Positions 15,152-24,727 of a stretch of 36,757 nt of DNA are shown here, piece by piece; within the stretch, counting starts at the first letter, position 1; the number at the start of each line of letters is the position of its first letter. The notes below the pieces were generated by a model. That model saw nothing but the letters and a program-made list of their open reading frames with translations, did not search any database and was not told the DNA's origin. A program made the translations under genes and the position numbers. Source of the stretch: Novosphingobium pokkalii (GTDB lineage: Bacteria > Pseudomonadota > Alphaproteobacteria > Sphingomonadales > Sphingomonadaceae); assembly GCF_014652855.1 (NCBI RefSeq), contig NZ_BMZP01000005.1, positions 226,782 to 263,538 of the forward strand, read 5' to 3'.

Positions 15152-17722
15152 ATGCGCGAAATGCTGCCCAACCCCGCGATTTTGCCCGAAGAGGCGGCTC
15201 TGGTGCGCATCGGCGCGCAGGCCACCGGCAAGGAAGACGCGATTCGCCAGGTCGGGCAGATGCTGGTCGCGGCCGGCTGCGTGGCGCCAGGCTATGAAGA
15301 CAGCATGGTGCGGCGCGAGGGCGTGGCCAACACCTTCCTGGGCGGCGGCGCGCAATCGGGCGTGGCGATCCCCCACGGGCTGGGCGAAGACAAGGGCCTG
15401 GTGCGGCGCGACGGCATCGCCGTGCTGCAACTCCGCGACGGGGTGGAATGGAACCCCGGCCAGACCGCGCACCTCGTTGTCGGCATTGCCGCCAATTCCG
15501 ACAGCCACATCGCCATCCTGCGCCGCCTGACCCGCCTGATTCAGGACGAAGCGCGCCTGGCTGCGCTGGTGGCGAGCGATGATCCCCACGCCATTGCCCG
15601 CGCCCTGGGCGAGGATGGGGCCACCGCGCCCGCCGCCGCGCCGCTCGATGACCTGGCCCATGCCGCCACCTGGACCGTGGACTATCCCGCCGGGCTGCAC
15701 GCCCGCCCCGCCTCGGCCTGGATGGAAGCGGCGCGCGCCGCCCCGGCGGCCTTGCGCGTGCGCCATGGGGCCGACAGTGCCGATCCGCGCAGCCTGGTCT
15801 CGCTGCTGCAACTCGGCCTCAAGTGCGGCGACACGATCACCATCTCGGCCGATGGCGCGCAGGGCCGCGCGGCGGTGGAGCAGTTCCTCGCCGCAGCCCG
15901 CCGCCTGACCGCGCGCGAGCAGGAAGACGCCGCCCGCGCCGCGGCCAAGCGCGCCGCAGCGGCCGACACCGGCGGGCGCGGCTGGCAGCCGCAGGGCACG
16001 CTGGCCATGCTGCCCGGCGTGGCGGCCAGTCCGGGCCTGGCCATCGGCACGATCCACGTGGTCGCCGCCGCCGAACTCGCCGTGCCTGATGAGCCGGTGG
16101 ACCTGGGCCGGGGCGGCGCCATGCTCGACGAAGCGCTCCGGCGCACCCGCGCGCAGATGACCGCGCTGATCGACGACACCACCCGCCGCCTCGGCGCAGG
16201 CGATGCCGCGATCTTCAAGGCGCAGGCCGATCTGCTCGACGATACCGACCTGATCACGCTGACCTGCCAGCTCATGGTCGAAGGCCATGGCGTGGCGTGG
16301 TCGTGGCACCAGGCAGTCAGCCGCATTGCCGGGCAGCTTTCCGCGCTGGGCAATCCCGTGCTCGCCGCCCGCGCGGCAGACCTGCACGATGTGGGCCGCC
16401 GCGTGCTCGCCGCGATCGATCCTGCGCTTGCCACCGGCTCGATCGACAGCCTGCCCGAGAGCGCCGATGGCACCCCTTGCGTGCTGGTGGCGGCCGATCT
16501 CTCCCCGTCCGACACGGCCACGCTCGATCCCGCCAAAGTGGCCGGCATCGCCACGGCGCTGGGCGGCCCCACCTCGCACAGTGCGATCCTGGCGCGCACG
16601 CTCGGCCTGCCCTCGGTGGTTGCGCTGGGCAACGATCTGCTGGCGCTCAAGGCCGGGGCCAAGGTCATCGTCGACGGCGATGCTGGCCGCGTCTGGCTCG
16701 ATCCCGGCGAAGCGGACCTCGCCAGCGCGCAGGCCTGGATCGATCGCATCGCCGCCCGCCGCAAGGCACAGGAGGCCGAGCGCAGCCGCCCGGCGATCAC
16801 CACCGACGGGCACCAGGTGGCCATCGCCGCCAACGTCAACCGGCCGGATTCGGTGCCCTTTGCCCTGGCCGAAGGCGCCGAGGGCGTGGGCCTGATGCGC
16901 ACCGAATTCCTGTTCCTGGAACGCGGCGACACGCCCGGCGAAGACGAGCAGGAAGCGATCTATCGCGCAATGATCGAGGCCCTGGGCAACAAGCCGCTGA
17001 TCGTGCGCGCGCTTGATATCGGCGGCGACAAGCAGGTGCCGCACCTTGACTTGCCCAAGGAGGAAAACCCGTTCCTGGGCGTGCGCGGCGCGCGGCTGCT
17101 GCTGCGCCGGCCCGACCTGCTCGATCCGCAACTGCGCGCGCTCTATCGCGCGGCCCGGCACGGCGGCGATCTCTCGATCATGTTCCCGATGATCACGTCC
17201 GCCTGGGAACTGCAACGCCTGCGCGCCCGCTGCGAGGAAATCCGCGTCGAACTCGATGCCCCGGCCGTGCCGATCGGCATCATGATCGAAGTGCCCGCTG
17301 CCGCCGTGCAGGCCGCCGCGCTGGCCGAACATGCCGATTTCTTCTCGATCGGCACCAACGACCTGACGCAATATACCCTGGCGATCGACCGCCAGAATCC
17401 TGACCTTGCGGCCGAGGCGGACAGCCTGCATCCCGCCGTGCTGCGCCTGATCGCGCTGACCGTGGAAGGCGCGAAAACGCACGATCGCTGGGTCGGCGTG
17501 TGCGGCGGCCTGGCCGGCGATCCGTTCGGCGCGGCGCTGCTCACGGGCCTTGGCGTCACCGAACTGTCGATGACCCCGCGTGACATTCCGGCGGTGAAAG
17601 CGCGCCTGCGCGGCGCCAGCCTCGCCGATCTGCAAGACCTGGCCCGCCGCGCGCTGGCCCAGCCGGGCGCTGCCGAAGTGCGCGCGCTCGATCATGCCGC
17701 GCTTGATGGAGGGGCCGCCTGA
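15152..17722 (+). CDS. fruB: Fructose PTS multiphosphoryl transfer protein EIIA-HPr-EI
   Basis: This 856-residue protein carries the soluble phosphorelay of the phosphotransferase system in one chain. The EIIA(Fru) domain (about 8-150) has active-site H75 in GVAIPHGLG. The HPr domain (about 172-255) has H183 in GLHARPAS. Enzyme I (about 285-845) has H476 in GGPTSHSAIL, the PEP-binding region with RTEFLFLERG, and the late WVGVCGGLAGDP motif. Phosphate passes from PEP to EI, HPr, EIIA and then to EIIB of FruA. GAGGAG sits only 2 bases from the ATG at 15152, so the in-frame ATG at 15161, 11 bases from it, may be the true start. It overlaps fruK by one base. Confidence 0.96.
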   Translation: MREMLPNPAILPEEAALVRIGAQATGKEDAIRQVGQMLVAAGCVAPGYEDSMVRREGVANTFLGGGAQSGVAIPHGLGEDKGLVRRDGIAVLQLRDGVEWNPGQTAHLVVGIAANSDSHIAILRRLTRLIQDEARLAALVASDDPHAIARALGEDGATAPAAAPLDDLAHAATWTVDYPAGLHARPASAWMEAARAAPAALRVRHGADSADPRSLVSLLQLGLKCGDTITISADGAQGRAAVEQFLAAARRLTAREQEDAARAAAKRAAAADTGGRGWQPQGTLAMLPGVAASPGLAIGTIHVVAAAELAVPDEPVDLGRGGAMLDEALRRTRAQMTALIDDTTRRLGAGDAAIFKAQADLLDDTDLITLTCQLMVEGHGVAWSWHQAVSRIAGQLSALGNPVLAARAADLHDVGRRVLAAIDPALATGSIDSLPESADGTPCVLVAADLSPSDTATLDPAKVAGIATALGGPTSHSAILARTLGLPSVVALGNDLLALKAGAKVIVDGDAGRVWLDPGEADLASAQAWIDRIAARRKAQEAERSRPAITTDGHQVAIAANVNRPDSVPFALAEGAEGVGLMRTEFLFLERGDTPGEDEQEAIYRAMIEALGNKPLIVRALDIGGDKQVPHLDLPKEENPFLGVRGARLLLRRPDLLDPQLRALYRAARHGGDLSIMFPMITSAWELQRLRARCEEIRVELDAPAVPIGIMIEVPAAAVQAAALAEHADFFSIGTNDLTQYTLAIDRQNPDLAAEADSLHPAVLRLIALTVEGAKTHDRWVGVCGGLAGDPFGAALLTGLGVTELSMTPRDIPAVKARLRGASLADLQDLARRALAQPGAAEVRALDHAALDGGAA

Positions 17723-18672
17723 TGCGCGTCCACACGCTCACGCTCAATCCCGCGATCGACGAGACGATCACGCTCGACGCGCTCGTGCCCGGCCAGGTCC
17801 ACCGCGCGCGCGGCGTGCGCCAGAACGCGGGCGGCAAGGGCATCAATGTGGCCAGTTGCCTGGCCGACTGGGGCGTGCCCGTCTCTGCCCACGGCCTGCT
17901 CGGGCGCGACAACGCCGCCCCGTTCGAGGCGCTGTTTGCCGCCAAGCCGATCACCGATGCGATGGCGCGGGTGGACGGCGCCACCCGCGTCAATCTCAAG
18001 CTGGTCGACGCGCACGACACCACCGATATCAATCTCGATGGCCTGGCGGTGACCGACGAGACCCTTGCCACCGTGCTCGATGGCCTGGCCGCCAGCGCCG
18101 TGCCGGGAGACATGGTAGTGCTGGCGGGCAGTCTCCCCCCCGGCTGCCCGCCAGATTGCTATGCCACCCTGGTCGCGCGGCTGCGCGGGCAAGGCGCGCA
18201 TGTGCTGCTCGATGCCAGTGGCGTGTCCCTGACCCGCGCGCTGGCCGCGCCGGTGCTGCCCCACGTGATCAAGCCCAACCGCGATGAACTGGCCGCCTGG
18301 GCAGGGGAGCCGCTGGCCGACATGGCCGCGCTGCTGGCCGCCGCGCGCGCGCTCCAAGCGCGGGGCGTGGCCAAAGTGGTGGTGTCGATGGGCAGCGAAG
18401 GCGCGCTGTTCGTCAACGGCGACGGCGCGCTGCATGCGCGGCTGCCGCTGCCACCGCTGGGGCCGCTGGGCGTGGCCAGCACGGTCGGTGCGGGCGATGC
18501 CATGGTCGCGGGCATTGCCGCCGCCCATGTCGCCGGGCTGGGCCTTGCGGAAACCGCGCGGCTCGCCACCGCCTTTGCCGTGGCCAAGCTGGGCATGGCC
18601 GGGCCGAACCTGCCCGAACGCAGCGGGGTGGAAGCCCTGGCGCAAGACGTCATTCTCGGCCCGCGCCCGTAA
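17722..18672 (+). CDS. fruK: 1-phosphofructokinase
   Basis: This 316-residue PfkB/ribokinase-family enzyme phosphorylates the fructose 1-phosphate made by FruA to fructose 1,6-bisphosphate with ATP. It shows the substrate-binding NPAID near the N-terminus, the NAGGKGINVA signature around residue 36, and the C-terminal catalytic motif STVGAGDAMVAG with the base Asp. The TGATG junction with fruB indicates translational coupling. Its position between fruB and fruA gives the usual fruBKA order. Confidence 0.96.
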   Translation: MRVHTLTLNPAIDETITLDALVPGQVHRARGVRQNAGGKGINVASCLADWGVPVSAHGLLGRDNAAPFEALFAAKPITDAMARVDGATRVNLKLVDAHDTTDINLDGLAVTDETLATVLDGLAASAVPGDMVVLAGSLPPGCPPDCYATLVARLRGQGAHVLLDASGVSLTRALAAPVLPHVIKPNRDELAAWAGEPLADMAALLAAARALQARGVAKVVVSMGSEGALFVNGDGALHARLPLPPLGPLGVASTVGAGDAMVAGIAAAHVAGLGLAETARLATAFAVAKLGMAGPNLPERSGVEALAQDVILGPRP

Positions 18673-18713
18673 CGCGCGCGGCAACAGACAGAAGCTTGGG
18701 ATAGAGGTAGACC

Positions 18714-20396
18714 ATGAAACACCACGTGCTGATCGCAGCGCCCGGGCGCGATGTGGAGGCGGTCCTGGCCGCGCAAGCCCTGCACAAGGCGGCGCGCGAA
18801 GCCGGGCTGGCGCTCGACGTGACCGTGGCGAGCGAGGGCATGGAAAGCCCCGCCGCCGCACCGGCGCTGTTCGTCGGGGCGGGCGACCACGCGCTCGCCA
18901 GCGGTGCGGGCCAGGCGCTCTCGCTCGAGGCGGTGCTGGCCGATCCCGCCGCCGCGCTCGCCGGGCTGGATGCCACAGCCCCCGGCGCCACGCCTGCTCC
19001 CGCTGCGGCCACCACGCGCATTGTCGCCATCACCTCGTGCCCCACCGGCATTGCCCACACTTTCATGGCGGCCGAAGGGTTGCAACAGGGGGCGCAGGCC
19101 TTGGGCCATGCCATCCGCGTGGAAACGCAAGGGTCGGTCGGCGCGGGTACGCCGCTGACCGCGCAGGAAATTGCCGAGGCCGACGTGGTGATCATTGCCG
19201 CCGACCGCGAAGTGGACCGCGCCCGCTTTGCCGGCAAGCGCGTGTTCGCCAGCAACACCAAGCCCGCCATCACCAATGGCGCCGCGCTGATCACCCGCGC
19301 CCTGGCCGAAGCCCCAGTGCAGGGAGGCGTGCAGGCGGGCGGCGATGAAACCGCCGTGCCGGCAAAAGCCGAACGCACCGGCCCCTACAAGCACCTGATG
19401 ACCGGCGTTTCGTTCATGCTGCCCTTCGTGGTGGCGGGTGGCCTGCTGATCGCGCTGGCCTTTGCCCTGGGCGGCATTCACGCCAACGACGATGCCGCCG
19501 CCGGCACGCTGGCGCATACCCTGTTCGAGATCGGCGCCAAGGGCGGCTTTGCCCTGATCGTTCCGGCGCTCGCCGGTTACATCGCCTATTCGATTGCCGA
19601 TCGGCCGGGCATTGCGCCGGGCATGATCGGCGGGATGATCGCCGCCAGCCAGGGCGCCGGGTTCCTTGGCGGCATCGTCGCGGGCTTCATCGCCGGCTAT
19701 GGGGTGGAGGCGCTCAACCGTGCCATTCGCCTGCCGCGCAATCTGGCCGGCCTCAAGCCCATGCTGATCCTGCCGCTGCTCGGCACGCTCGGCACCGGGT
19801 TGCTGATGGTCTATGCCGTGGGCACGCCCGTCGCTGCGGCGCTGGCCTTCCTCACCGAATGGCTGCGCGGCATGCAAGGGTCGAGCGCCATCGCGCTCGG
19901 CCTGATCCTGGGCGCGATGATGGCCTTCGACATGGGCGGCCCGGTCAACAAGGCGAGCTATGCCTTTTCCGTCGGCCTGATCGCCAGCCAGGTCTATACC
20001 CCGATGGCCGCGACCATGGCCGCTGGGATGACCCCGCCGCTGGGCATCGCGCTCGCCACCGTCCTGTTCCGCAACCGCTTTTCGGCAGAAGAGCGCGATG
20101 GCGCGGGCGCCACGGCGGTGCTTGGCCTGGCGTTCATCACCGAAGGCGCGATTCCCTTCGCGGCGCGCGATCCGCTACGCATGATCCCCGCTTTCGTCGC
20201 CGGATCGGCGCTGGCCGGGGCGATCTCGATGGCGATGGGCGTGGAACTGCGCGTGCCGCACGGCGGCGTGTTCGTGCTGCCGATCCCCGGCGCGGTGACG
20301 CACCTGGGCGCCTATGCGCTGGCGATTGCCGCCGGCACGCTGACCACCGCGCTGCTCGCCGGCCTGCTGCGCCGCCCGATCGCCGCCACTGCCTGA
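18714..20396 (+). CDS. fruA: Fructose PTS permease EIIBC
   Basis: The 560-residue inner-membrane protein takes up fructose and delivers it as fructose 1-phosphate. An N-terminal EIIB'-like domain (about 1-85) lacks an active-site Cys. The functional EIIB domain follows (about 100-200), with phosphorylated C109 in [17 protein letters not shown]. The EIIC channel (about 222-555) has many hydrophobic spans and the motif [18 protein letters not shown] lies upstream of the ATG. It is the last PTS gene of the operon and is followed 48 bases later by the porin. Confidence 0.96.
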   Translation: MKHHVLIAAPGRDVEAVLAAQALHKAAREAGLALDVTVASEGMESPAAAPALFVGAGDHALASGAGQALSLEAVLADPAAALAGLDATAPGATPAPAAATTRIVAITSCPTGIAHTFMAAEGLQQGAQALGHAIRVETQGSVGAGTPLTAQEIAEADVVIIAADREVDRARFAGKRVFASNTKPAITNGAALITRALAEAPVQGGVQAGGDETAVPAKAERTGPYKHLMTGVSFMLPFVVAGGLLIALAFALGGIHANDDAAAGTLAHTLFEIGAKGGFALIVPALAGYIAYSIADRPGIAPGMIGGMIAASQGAGFLGGIVAGFIAGYGVEALNRAIRLPRNLAGLKPMLILPLLGTLGTGLLMVYAVGTPVAAALAFLTEWLRGMQGSSAIALGLILGAMMAFDMGGPVNKASYAFSVGLIASQVYTPMAATMAAGMTPPLGIALATVLFRNRFSAEERDGAGATAVLGLAFITEGAIPFAARDPLRMIPAFVAGSALAGAISMAMGVELRVPHGGVFVLPIPGAVTHLGAYALAIAAGTLTTALLAGLLRRPIAATA

Positions 20397-20444
20397 CCCG
20401 TTGTTTTCACGCGGCCCCGATCGGCCGCAAGGAGCCTTGAAGAC

Positions 20445-21827
20445 ATGCCCGCCCTGCCCTCTGGTGCCTGCCGCGCAGGCGCCCTCGCTCTCGTCTTGCC
20501 TGCTCTCCTCGCCTCGGCCGCGCCAGTCTGGGCCGACGAGGCACCGCCGCCGCCCCCTGCCCTGCCCACGGCGGCGGAGCAGCCGGACCAACCCGCGCCG
20601 CGCAAGCCGGCCCAGCCGTTCGCCGACCAGGGCATTACCCTCGCCTGGAGCTATACTGGCGAAGCGGCCGGCAATGTCTCGGGTGGGCTGGCGCGCAAGA
20701 GCGCCTATACCGGCCAGGTCTATCTGGGCGCGGACGCCGATCTCGATCGCATTGCCGGCATTGGCGGGGCGACGATCCACTTTGCCGTGACCAACCGCCA
20801 CGGCAAGAGCCTGTCGGACATCGCGCTGGGCAACAACACTTCGGTCCAGGAAGTGTGGGGCACGCAGAACACCCACCTCGCGATCCTGACCTGGGAGCAG
20901 AAGCTGTTCCAGGATCGCCTGGTGATCGAGGCCGGGCGCAGCCAGGCCAACATCCACTTCCTCAATTCGCCGCTCTATTGCCTGTTCCAGACCAATTCGA
21001 CCTGCGGCAACCCCACGTTCGTGTTCAAGAACAGCAACTTCACCTATTTCCCCGCGTCAAGCTGGATGGCCCAGGCCAAGCTTTGGGTGGCGCCGCGCTG
21101 GTTTGCCCATGCCGGGGTCTATGAAGTGAACCCCGATCGCAAGCGCTGGAACGACGATGGCTTCAACTTCTCCTCGGCCAACCGCACCGGGGTGATCGTG
21201 CCGTGGGAACTGGGCTATGCCGATGACAAGGGCGAGACCCGCCTGCCCGGCCATTACATCCTGGGCGGCTGGTTCGACCGCGCGGACTACAGCGACCCGC
21301 TGCGCGACGACCAGGGCGGCATCGCCGTGCTCACCGGCCGCCCGGCGCGCACGCTGCACGGGCGCAGCGGCATCTATGTGCGGTTCGACCAGCAATTGAC
21401 CCGCCCCGATCCCGCCACGCGGCGCGGGCTGTCGATCTTCGGCGTGGCGATGACCAATCTCTCGGGGCAAGTGGAGGAAAGCCGCTACCTCGATTTCGGC
21501 ATCGTCCAGACCGGCACGTTCAAGGGCCGCGATACCGACACCCTGGGCTTCGTCATCAACGACCAGCGCTTTTCCGATCTGGCGATGCAGCGGATGCGCG
21601 CCGCGCGCCTTGCCGCTGGCGGCGAAGACAATGTCCACCGCCACGAAGTGATGATGGAACTGGCCTATGGTGCCGACGTGGTGCCCGGCCTGCGCGTCTC
21701 GCCCAACGTGCAATACGTGCTGCACCCGGACAACACCGGCGCACCGTTCAACCGCACCAATACCGGCAATGCGCTGGTCTTCGGCTTCAAGTTCACGCTC
21801 GACGGCCCGACGTTCTTCGGGCGCTGA
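20445..21827 (+). CDS. oprB: OprB-family carbohydrate-selective porin
   Basis: The 460-residue outer-membrane beta-barrel has a signal peptide (cleavage probably after VWA at about residue 30) and a proline-rich linker (35-60). The barrel is rich in alternating aromatic and polar residues, for example HFLNSPLYCLFQTNSTC, SSWMAQAKLWVAP and YILGGWFDRADYSD, which are typical of OprB. It probably admits fructose or other sugars to the periplasm for FruA. AAGGAG precedes the start, and the 48-base gap suggests cotranscription with fruA. The chain ends FFGR rather than in the usual terminal Phe. The two Cys of LYCLFQTNSTC may form a loop disulfide. Confidence 0.9.
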   Translation: MPALPSGACRAGALALVLPALLASAAPVWADEAPPPPPALPTAAEQPDQPAPRKPAQPFADQGITLAWSYTGEAAGNVSGGLARKSAYTGQVYLGADADLDRIAGIGGATIHFAVTNRHGKSLSDIALGNNTSVQEVWGTQNTHLAILTWEQKLFQDRLVIEAGRSQANIHFLNSPLYCLFQTNSTCGNPTFVFKNSNFTYFPASSWMAQAKLWVAPRWFAHAGVYEVNPDRKRWNDDGFNFSSANRTGVIVPWELGYADDKGETRLPGHYILGGWFDRADYSDPLRDDQGGIAVLTGRPARTLHGRSGIYVRFDQQLTRPDPATRRGLSIFGVAMTNLSGQVEESRYLDFGIVQTGTFKGRDTDTLGFVINDQRFSDLAMQRMRAARLAAGGEDNVHRHEVMMELAYGADVVPGLRVSPNVQYVLHPDNTGAPFNRTNTGNALVFGFKFTLDGPTFFGR

Positions 21828-21837
21828 GTGTCTGACT

Positions 21838-21863
21838 CAAAAGTCGCCATAGGGCGACTTTTG
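21838..21863 (+). terminator. Terminator hairpin after oprB
   Basis: CAAAAGTCGCC, loop ATAG, GGCGACTTTTG is a perfect 11-bp stem ending in a T run, 10 bases after the oprB stop. It probably ends the fru operon. Confidence 0.75.
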
Positions 21864-21865
21864 GT

Positions 21866-21950
21866 TGCGGCACCGGCCCTCTCCCCCACCCGACCACCCA
21901 TGCAATATACTGTCGTGGGAGGTCGGGTGGGGGAGAGGGCCGGTGCCGCA
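21866..21950. repeat. GC-rich hairpin repeat, copy 2
   Basis: Arms 21866-21900 and 21916-21950 match at 34 of 35 positions around a 15-base AT-richer loop. The stem shares the core GGCCCTCTCCCCCACCC with the copy at 6-89. It sits between convergent genes (oprB and a TonB receptor), a typical place for bidirectional terminators and REP-like repeats. Confidence 0.85.
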
Positions 21951-22043
21951 ACACCCAAAGGTACGGCATGGCCGTATCTTTGGGTCAGACACTGAGCCTT
22001 CTTCCGGAACGGACTGCCCGGCATATGGCCGGGCAGTCCTGCT

Positions 22044-24404
22044 TCAGAACGTGACCGTTGCCGTGGCAAAGACCTGGCGCGGATTGCCCCAATAGGTGGT
22101 CAGCACGCCTTCCTTGCCCAGCGTCGGAATCAGGTTGCCCGCCGGGGTATAAGTCAGCGCCCCGGTGGTGGCATTGCCCGCGACATAGGTATAGCCCGAA
22201 GTCTTGTAACGCTTGTCGAGAATGTTCTTGCCATAGACGCCGAAGGTCCAGCGCCCGCCCGGCGCGCGGTAATAGACGCTGGCGTCAAACAGCGCATAGG
22301 CCCCCTGGTCCAGATAGGGATTGGGCACTTCGAACTGATAGGTCTTGCTTTTCCACGAAACGCCGCCGGTCACGTCCACCGCGCCCGTGCCCACCGGAAT
22401 GGAATAGCTGGCCGAGGCATTGCCGGTCCATGCCGGGGTGTTCTGCACCTTGCGATAGGCGGCCACGTCGGTCGGCTGCCCGGCAATCAGCGTCACGTAC
22501 TTGAGGTACTTGGCATCGATATAGCCCAGCGAGCCGTTGAGCGTGAACGCGCCCAGCTTGAGCCGCCCCTCGGCTTCCACGCCCTGCATCCGCGCCTTGC
22601 CGGCGTTGGATACCACGCCGCAGAAGCTGGGCAGGCCGGCCACGGTGCAGGCCACCGAGCCGGGGATCTGCACATCGGTGTAATCCATGCGGAACGCGGC
22701 GAGGTTGAGCGACAGGCGCCGGTCGAACAGCCGGGTCTTGACCCCGAGTTCATAGCTGTTGACCTTTTCCGGCCGGAAGCTGAGGTATTCGCCCTGCGTC
22801 ATCCCCGTCGGGGCGTTGACCCCGACCCCGCGCGGATCGAACCCGCCGCCCTTGAAGCCCTGGCTGAAGCTGGCATAGACGGTGTTGTCGGTGTTGGGCT
22901 TCCAGTTGAGCGAGATGCGCGGGGTGAACTTCTTGTAGTCCGCGCTGCCCAGGAAATTGGTGCTCGGCGCGCCTGCCGCCACCCCGGCGCCGCCGAACAC
23001 CGGCGAGCCGCCACCCAGGTAGTTCTGCCGCAGGATCTGGGCATAGCGCTTGTCCCAGGTGTAGCGCCCACCCGCTTCCAGGCTGAGCTGGTCGGTGAAA
23101 TCATAGCTCAGGTTGGCAAAGGCGGCCGAGGTATCGGTGCGGATATTGGCGCCGGTGAACGCGGTCAGCCCCGGCACCGTGGTGAACAGGCGCACATCGA
23201 ACTGGGTCAGCGCCGTGGCATAGAGATAGTAATAGCCCACCAGCGCGTTGAACCGGCCGGAGTTGTAGAGCAGTTGCAGCTCCTGGCTCCACTGCTTGTT
23301 GCGGTAATAGGCCGGCACGTCCACGTCCTGCGAGGCGGTCGCGTCGAAATCGATCGGCGAGGCGCTGTCGTCCTTGCGGAAGGCGGTGATCGAACGCAGC
23401 GTCAGCGTATCCGTCGGCTTGGCTTCCATGAACAGCGACCAGCCCCAGGCTTTCACGTCCTGCTTGGGGCTGTTGAGCCCGGCCTGGGTGTCGAACACGT
23501 TGGCCAGCACCGGCGCGCCGGTGAGCTGGCCGGGAATTTCGCGGTGCCCGCCGCGCGGGTTGGACATGTCGTGGGTATAGTCGCCGGTCAGCCGCGCGAA
23601 GAACTGGCTGCCGTGCACTTCCAGCGTGCCGCGCCCGGCCCAGATGTTCTTGTTGTAGTTGGAAAGGCCCGTGGTCAGGTTGCGGCCAAAGCCGCCGCGC
23701 GTCAGCCGCGCCACGGTGCCGCTGGCCCGCAGCACGCCGTCCGAGGTCAGCGGAGAGCTGATCGTCGCCACGCCATCGGCCTGGTCATAGCTGCCATAAG
23801 TGCCGCGCAGGCGCACGTGGAAGGCATCGTCGATCTTGCGCGTGACATACTTGATCGCGCCGCCGATGGTGTTGCGGCCATAGAGCGTGCCCTGCGGCCC
23901 GCGCAGCACTTCCACCCGCTCCACGTCATAGATGTCGAGCACCGCGGCCTGCGGGCGGTTGAGATAGACATCGTCGAGGTAGATGCCCACGCCCTGCTCG
24001 AACCCGGACACCGGGTCCTGCTGCCCCACGCCGCGAATGAACGCCGAGAGCGTGGAGTTCGTACCCCGCGAGGGCTCCAGCGTCACGTTGGGCACTTCGT
24101 CGGCCAGCGACGTGATGTCGCCCGCGCCCTTGGCCTGCAATTCCTCCCCGCTGAAAGCGCTGATCGCGATCGGCACCGAAGTGAGCGATTCGCTGCGGCG
24201 GCGGGCGGTGACGATGATGTCCCCGTCGCTGGCTTCGGGTGCAGCCGTGGCATCGGCGCTGGCCGTGGCGCTGACGGTGTATTGCTGCGCCTGGGCTTGG
24301 GTCGAGGCCGGGCCGGGCAGCGCGCCCAGCGCCACGCCGGCACAGAGGATGGCGGAAATCGAACGAACGCGGGGGCTGGCGATAGCGGCGGCAGTCACGG
24401 CCAT
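22044..24404 (-). CDS. TonB-dependent outer-membrane receptor
   Basis: The 786-residue protein starts with a signal peptide (to about residue 39). Next comes a probable TonB-interacting segment GDIIVTARRR at 61-70 and a plug domain (about 72-190) with VERVEVLRGPQGTLYGRNTIGGAIKY. A long beta-barrel follows and ends in the canonical terminal Phe (ATATVTF). Such receptors import siderophores, cobalamin, plant polymers or other bulky solutes with energy from TonB/ExbBD; the substrate cannot be told from sequence. AGGAGAGG precedes the start. It is convergent with oprB and is probably monocistronic. Confidence 0.92.
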   Translation of the reverse strand: MAVTAAAIASPRVRSISAILCAGVALGALPGPASTQAQAQQYTVSATASADATAAPEASDGDIIVTARRRSESLTSVPIAISAFSGEELQAKGAGDITSLADEVPNVTLEPSRGTNSTLSAFIRGVGQQDPVSGFEQGVGIYLDDVYLNRPQAAVLDIYDVERVEVLRGPQGTLYGRNTIGGAIKYVTRKIDDAFHVRLRGTYGSYDQADGVATISSPLTSDGVLRASGTVARLTRGGFGRNLTTGLSNYNKNIWAGRGTLEVHGSQFFARLTGDYTHDMSNPRGGHREIPGQLTGAPVLANVFDTQAGLNSPKQDVKAWGWSLFMEAKPTDTLTLRSITAFRKDDSASPIDFDATASQDVDVPAYYRNKQWSQELQLLYNSGRFNALVGYYYLYATALTQFDVRLFTTVPGLTAFTGANIRTDTSAAFANLSYDFTDQLSLEAGGRYTWDKRYAQILRQNYLGGGSPVFGGAGVAAGAPSTNFLGSADYKKFTPRISLNWKPNTDNTVYASFSQGFKGGGFDPRGVGVNAPTGMTQGEYLSFRPEKVNSYELGVKTRLFDRRLSLNLAAFRMDYTDVQIPGSVACTVAGLPSFCGVVSNAGKARMQGVEAEGRLKLGAFTLNGSLGYIDAKYLKYVTLIAGQPTDVAAYRKVQNTPAWTGNASASYSIPVGTGAVDVTGGVSWKSKTYQFEVPNPYLDQGAYALFDASVYYRAPGGRWTFGVYGKNILDKRYKTSGYTYVAGNATTGALTYTPAGNLIPTLGKEGVLTTYWGNPRQVFATATVTF

Positions 24405-24550
24405 GGTCCTCTCCTTGGCGCGACGGTCTTGCCTGCCGTCGCTTGGTGAGAGAGACGATACTGAAAGGTGAACCGGATTTCAACTTTGAATCCGCATGAT
24501 CCGCATCACTTGGTCATGAACTGTTGCCAAACGGTTTCACCAGCAACCAG

Positions 24551-24585
24551 AAAGGGCGCCCGGACCGGCCGGACGCCCTTTGTTT
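24551..24585. terminator. Terminator hairpin after cydX
   Basis: AAAGGGCGCCCGG, loop ACCGG, CCGGACGCCCTTT pairs at 12 of 13 positions. It is followed on the plus strand by TGTTTT, and it lies about 20-55 bases beyond the minus-strand cydX stop. The T run is better on the plus strand, but the only transcripts reaching it are from cydABX. Confidence 0.6.
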
Positions 24586-24605
24586 TCTGGCAATCGGCTG
24601 GTGAA

Positions 24606-24716
24606 TTACACCGCCGGATCATCATCGATCGGCGAGTTGAACTCGTGCCACAGCCCGTTGATGATGCCAAAGCCCACCGCCAGGCCAAGGCCGAGCACCC
24701 AGGTGAAGTACCACAT
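24606..24716 (-). CDS. cydX: Cytochrome bd oxidase small subunit CydX
   Basis: This 36-residue protein (MWYFTWVLGLGLAVGFGIIN, then GLWHEFNSPIDDDPAV) has one transmembrane helix and the W.FxWxLG...A signature of CydX/YbgT. CydX stabilises the haems of the CydAB oxidase. It begins 11 bases after the cydB stop, with AAAGGA as ribosome-binding site. It is easily missed by gene callers because of its size. Confidence 0.93.
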   Translation of the reverse strand: MWYFTWVLGLGLAVGFGIINGLWHEFNSPIDDDPAV

Positions 24717-24727
24717 GACCGGTCCTT

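Larger units (their letters stand above)
21827..21993. repeat. Nested inverted-repeat structure between convergent genes
   Basis: The outer arms AGTGTCTGACTCAAA (21827-21841) and 21979-21993 are complementary at 14 of 15 positions. They enclose three hairpins: 21838-21863, 21866-21950, and 21954-21984 (CCCAAAGGTACGGC against its near complement, 13 of 14). The outer right arm shares bases with the third hairpin, so alternative folds compete. The whole could be one mobile or structural repeat unit. Confidence 0.7.

Noticed and set aside
14990..17695. Long minus-strand frame continuing upstream of fruR
   Set aside because: Upstream of 14989 it is antisense to fruB. Only the part from 14989 to 14003 is a real gene, in frame with the LacI HTH.
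24490..24508. Direct repeat ATCCGCATG/ATCCGCATC
   Set aside because: Two 9-base units alone are too little to support a regulatory site.
24529..24537. AAACGGTTT palindrome upstream of the first TonB receptor
   Set aside because: It vaguely resembles a LacI-family site, but it is short, has an odd centre and does not match the FruR operators.
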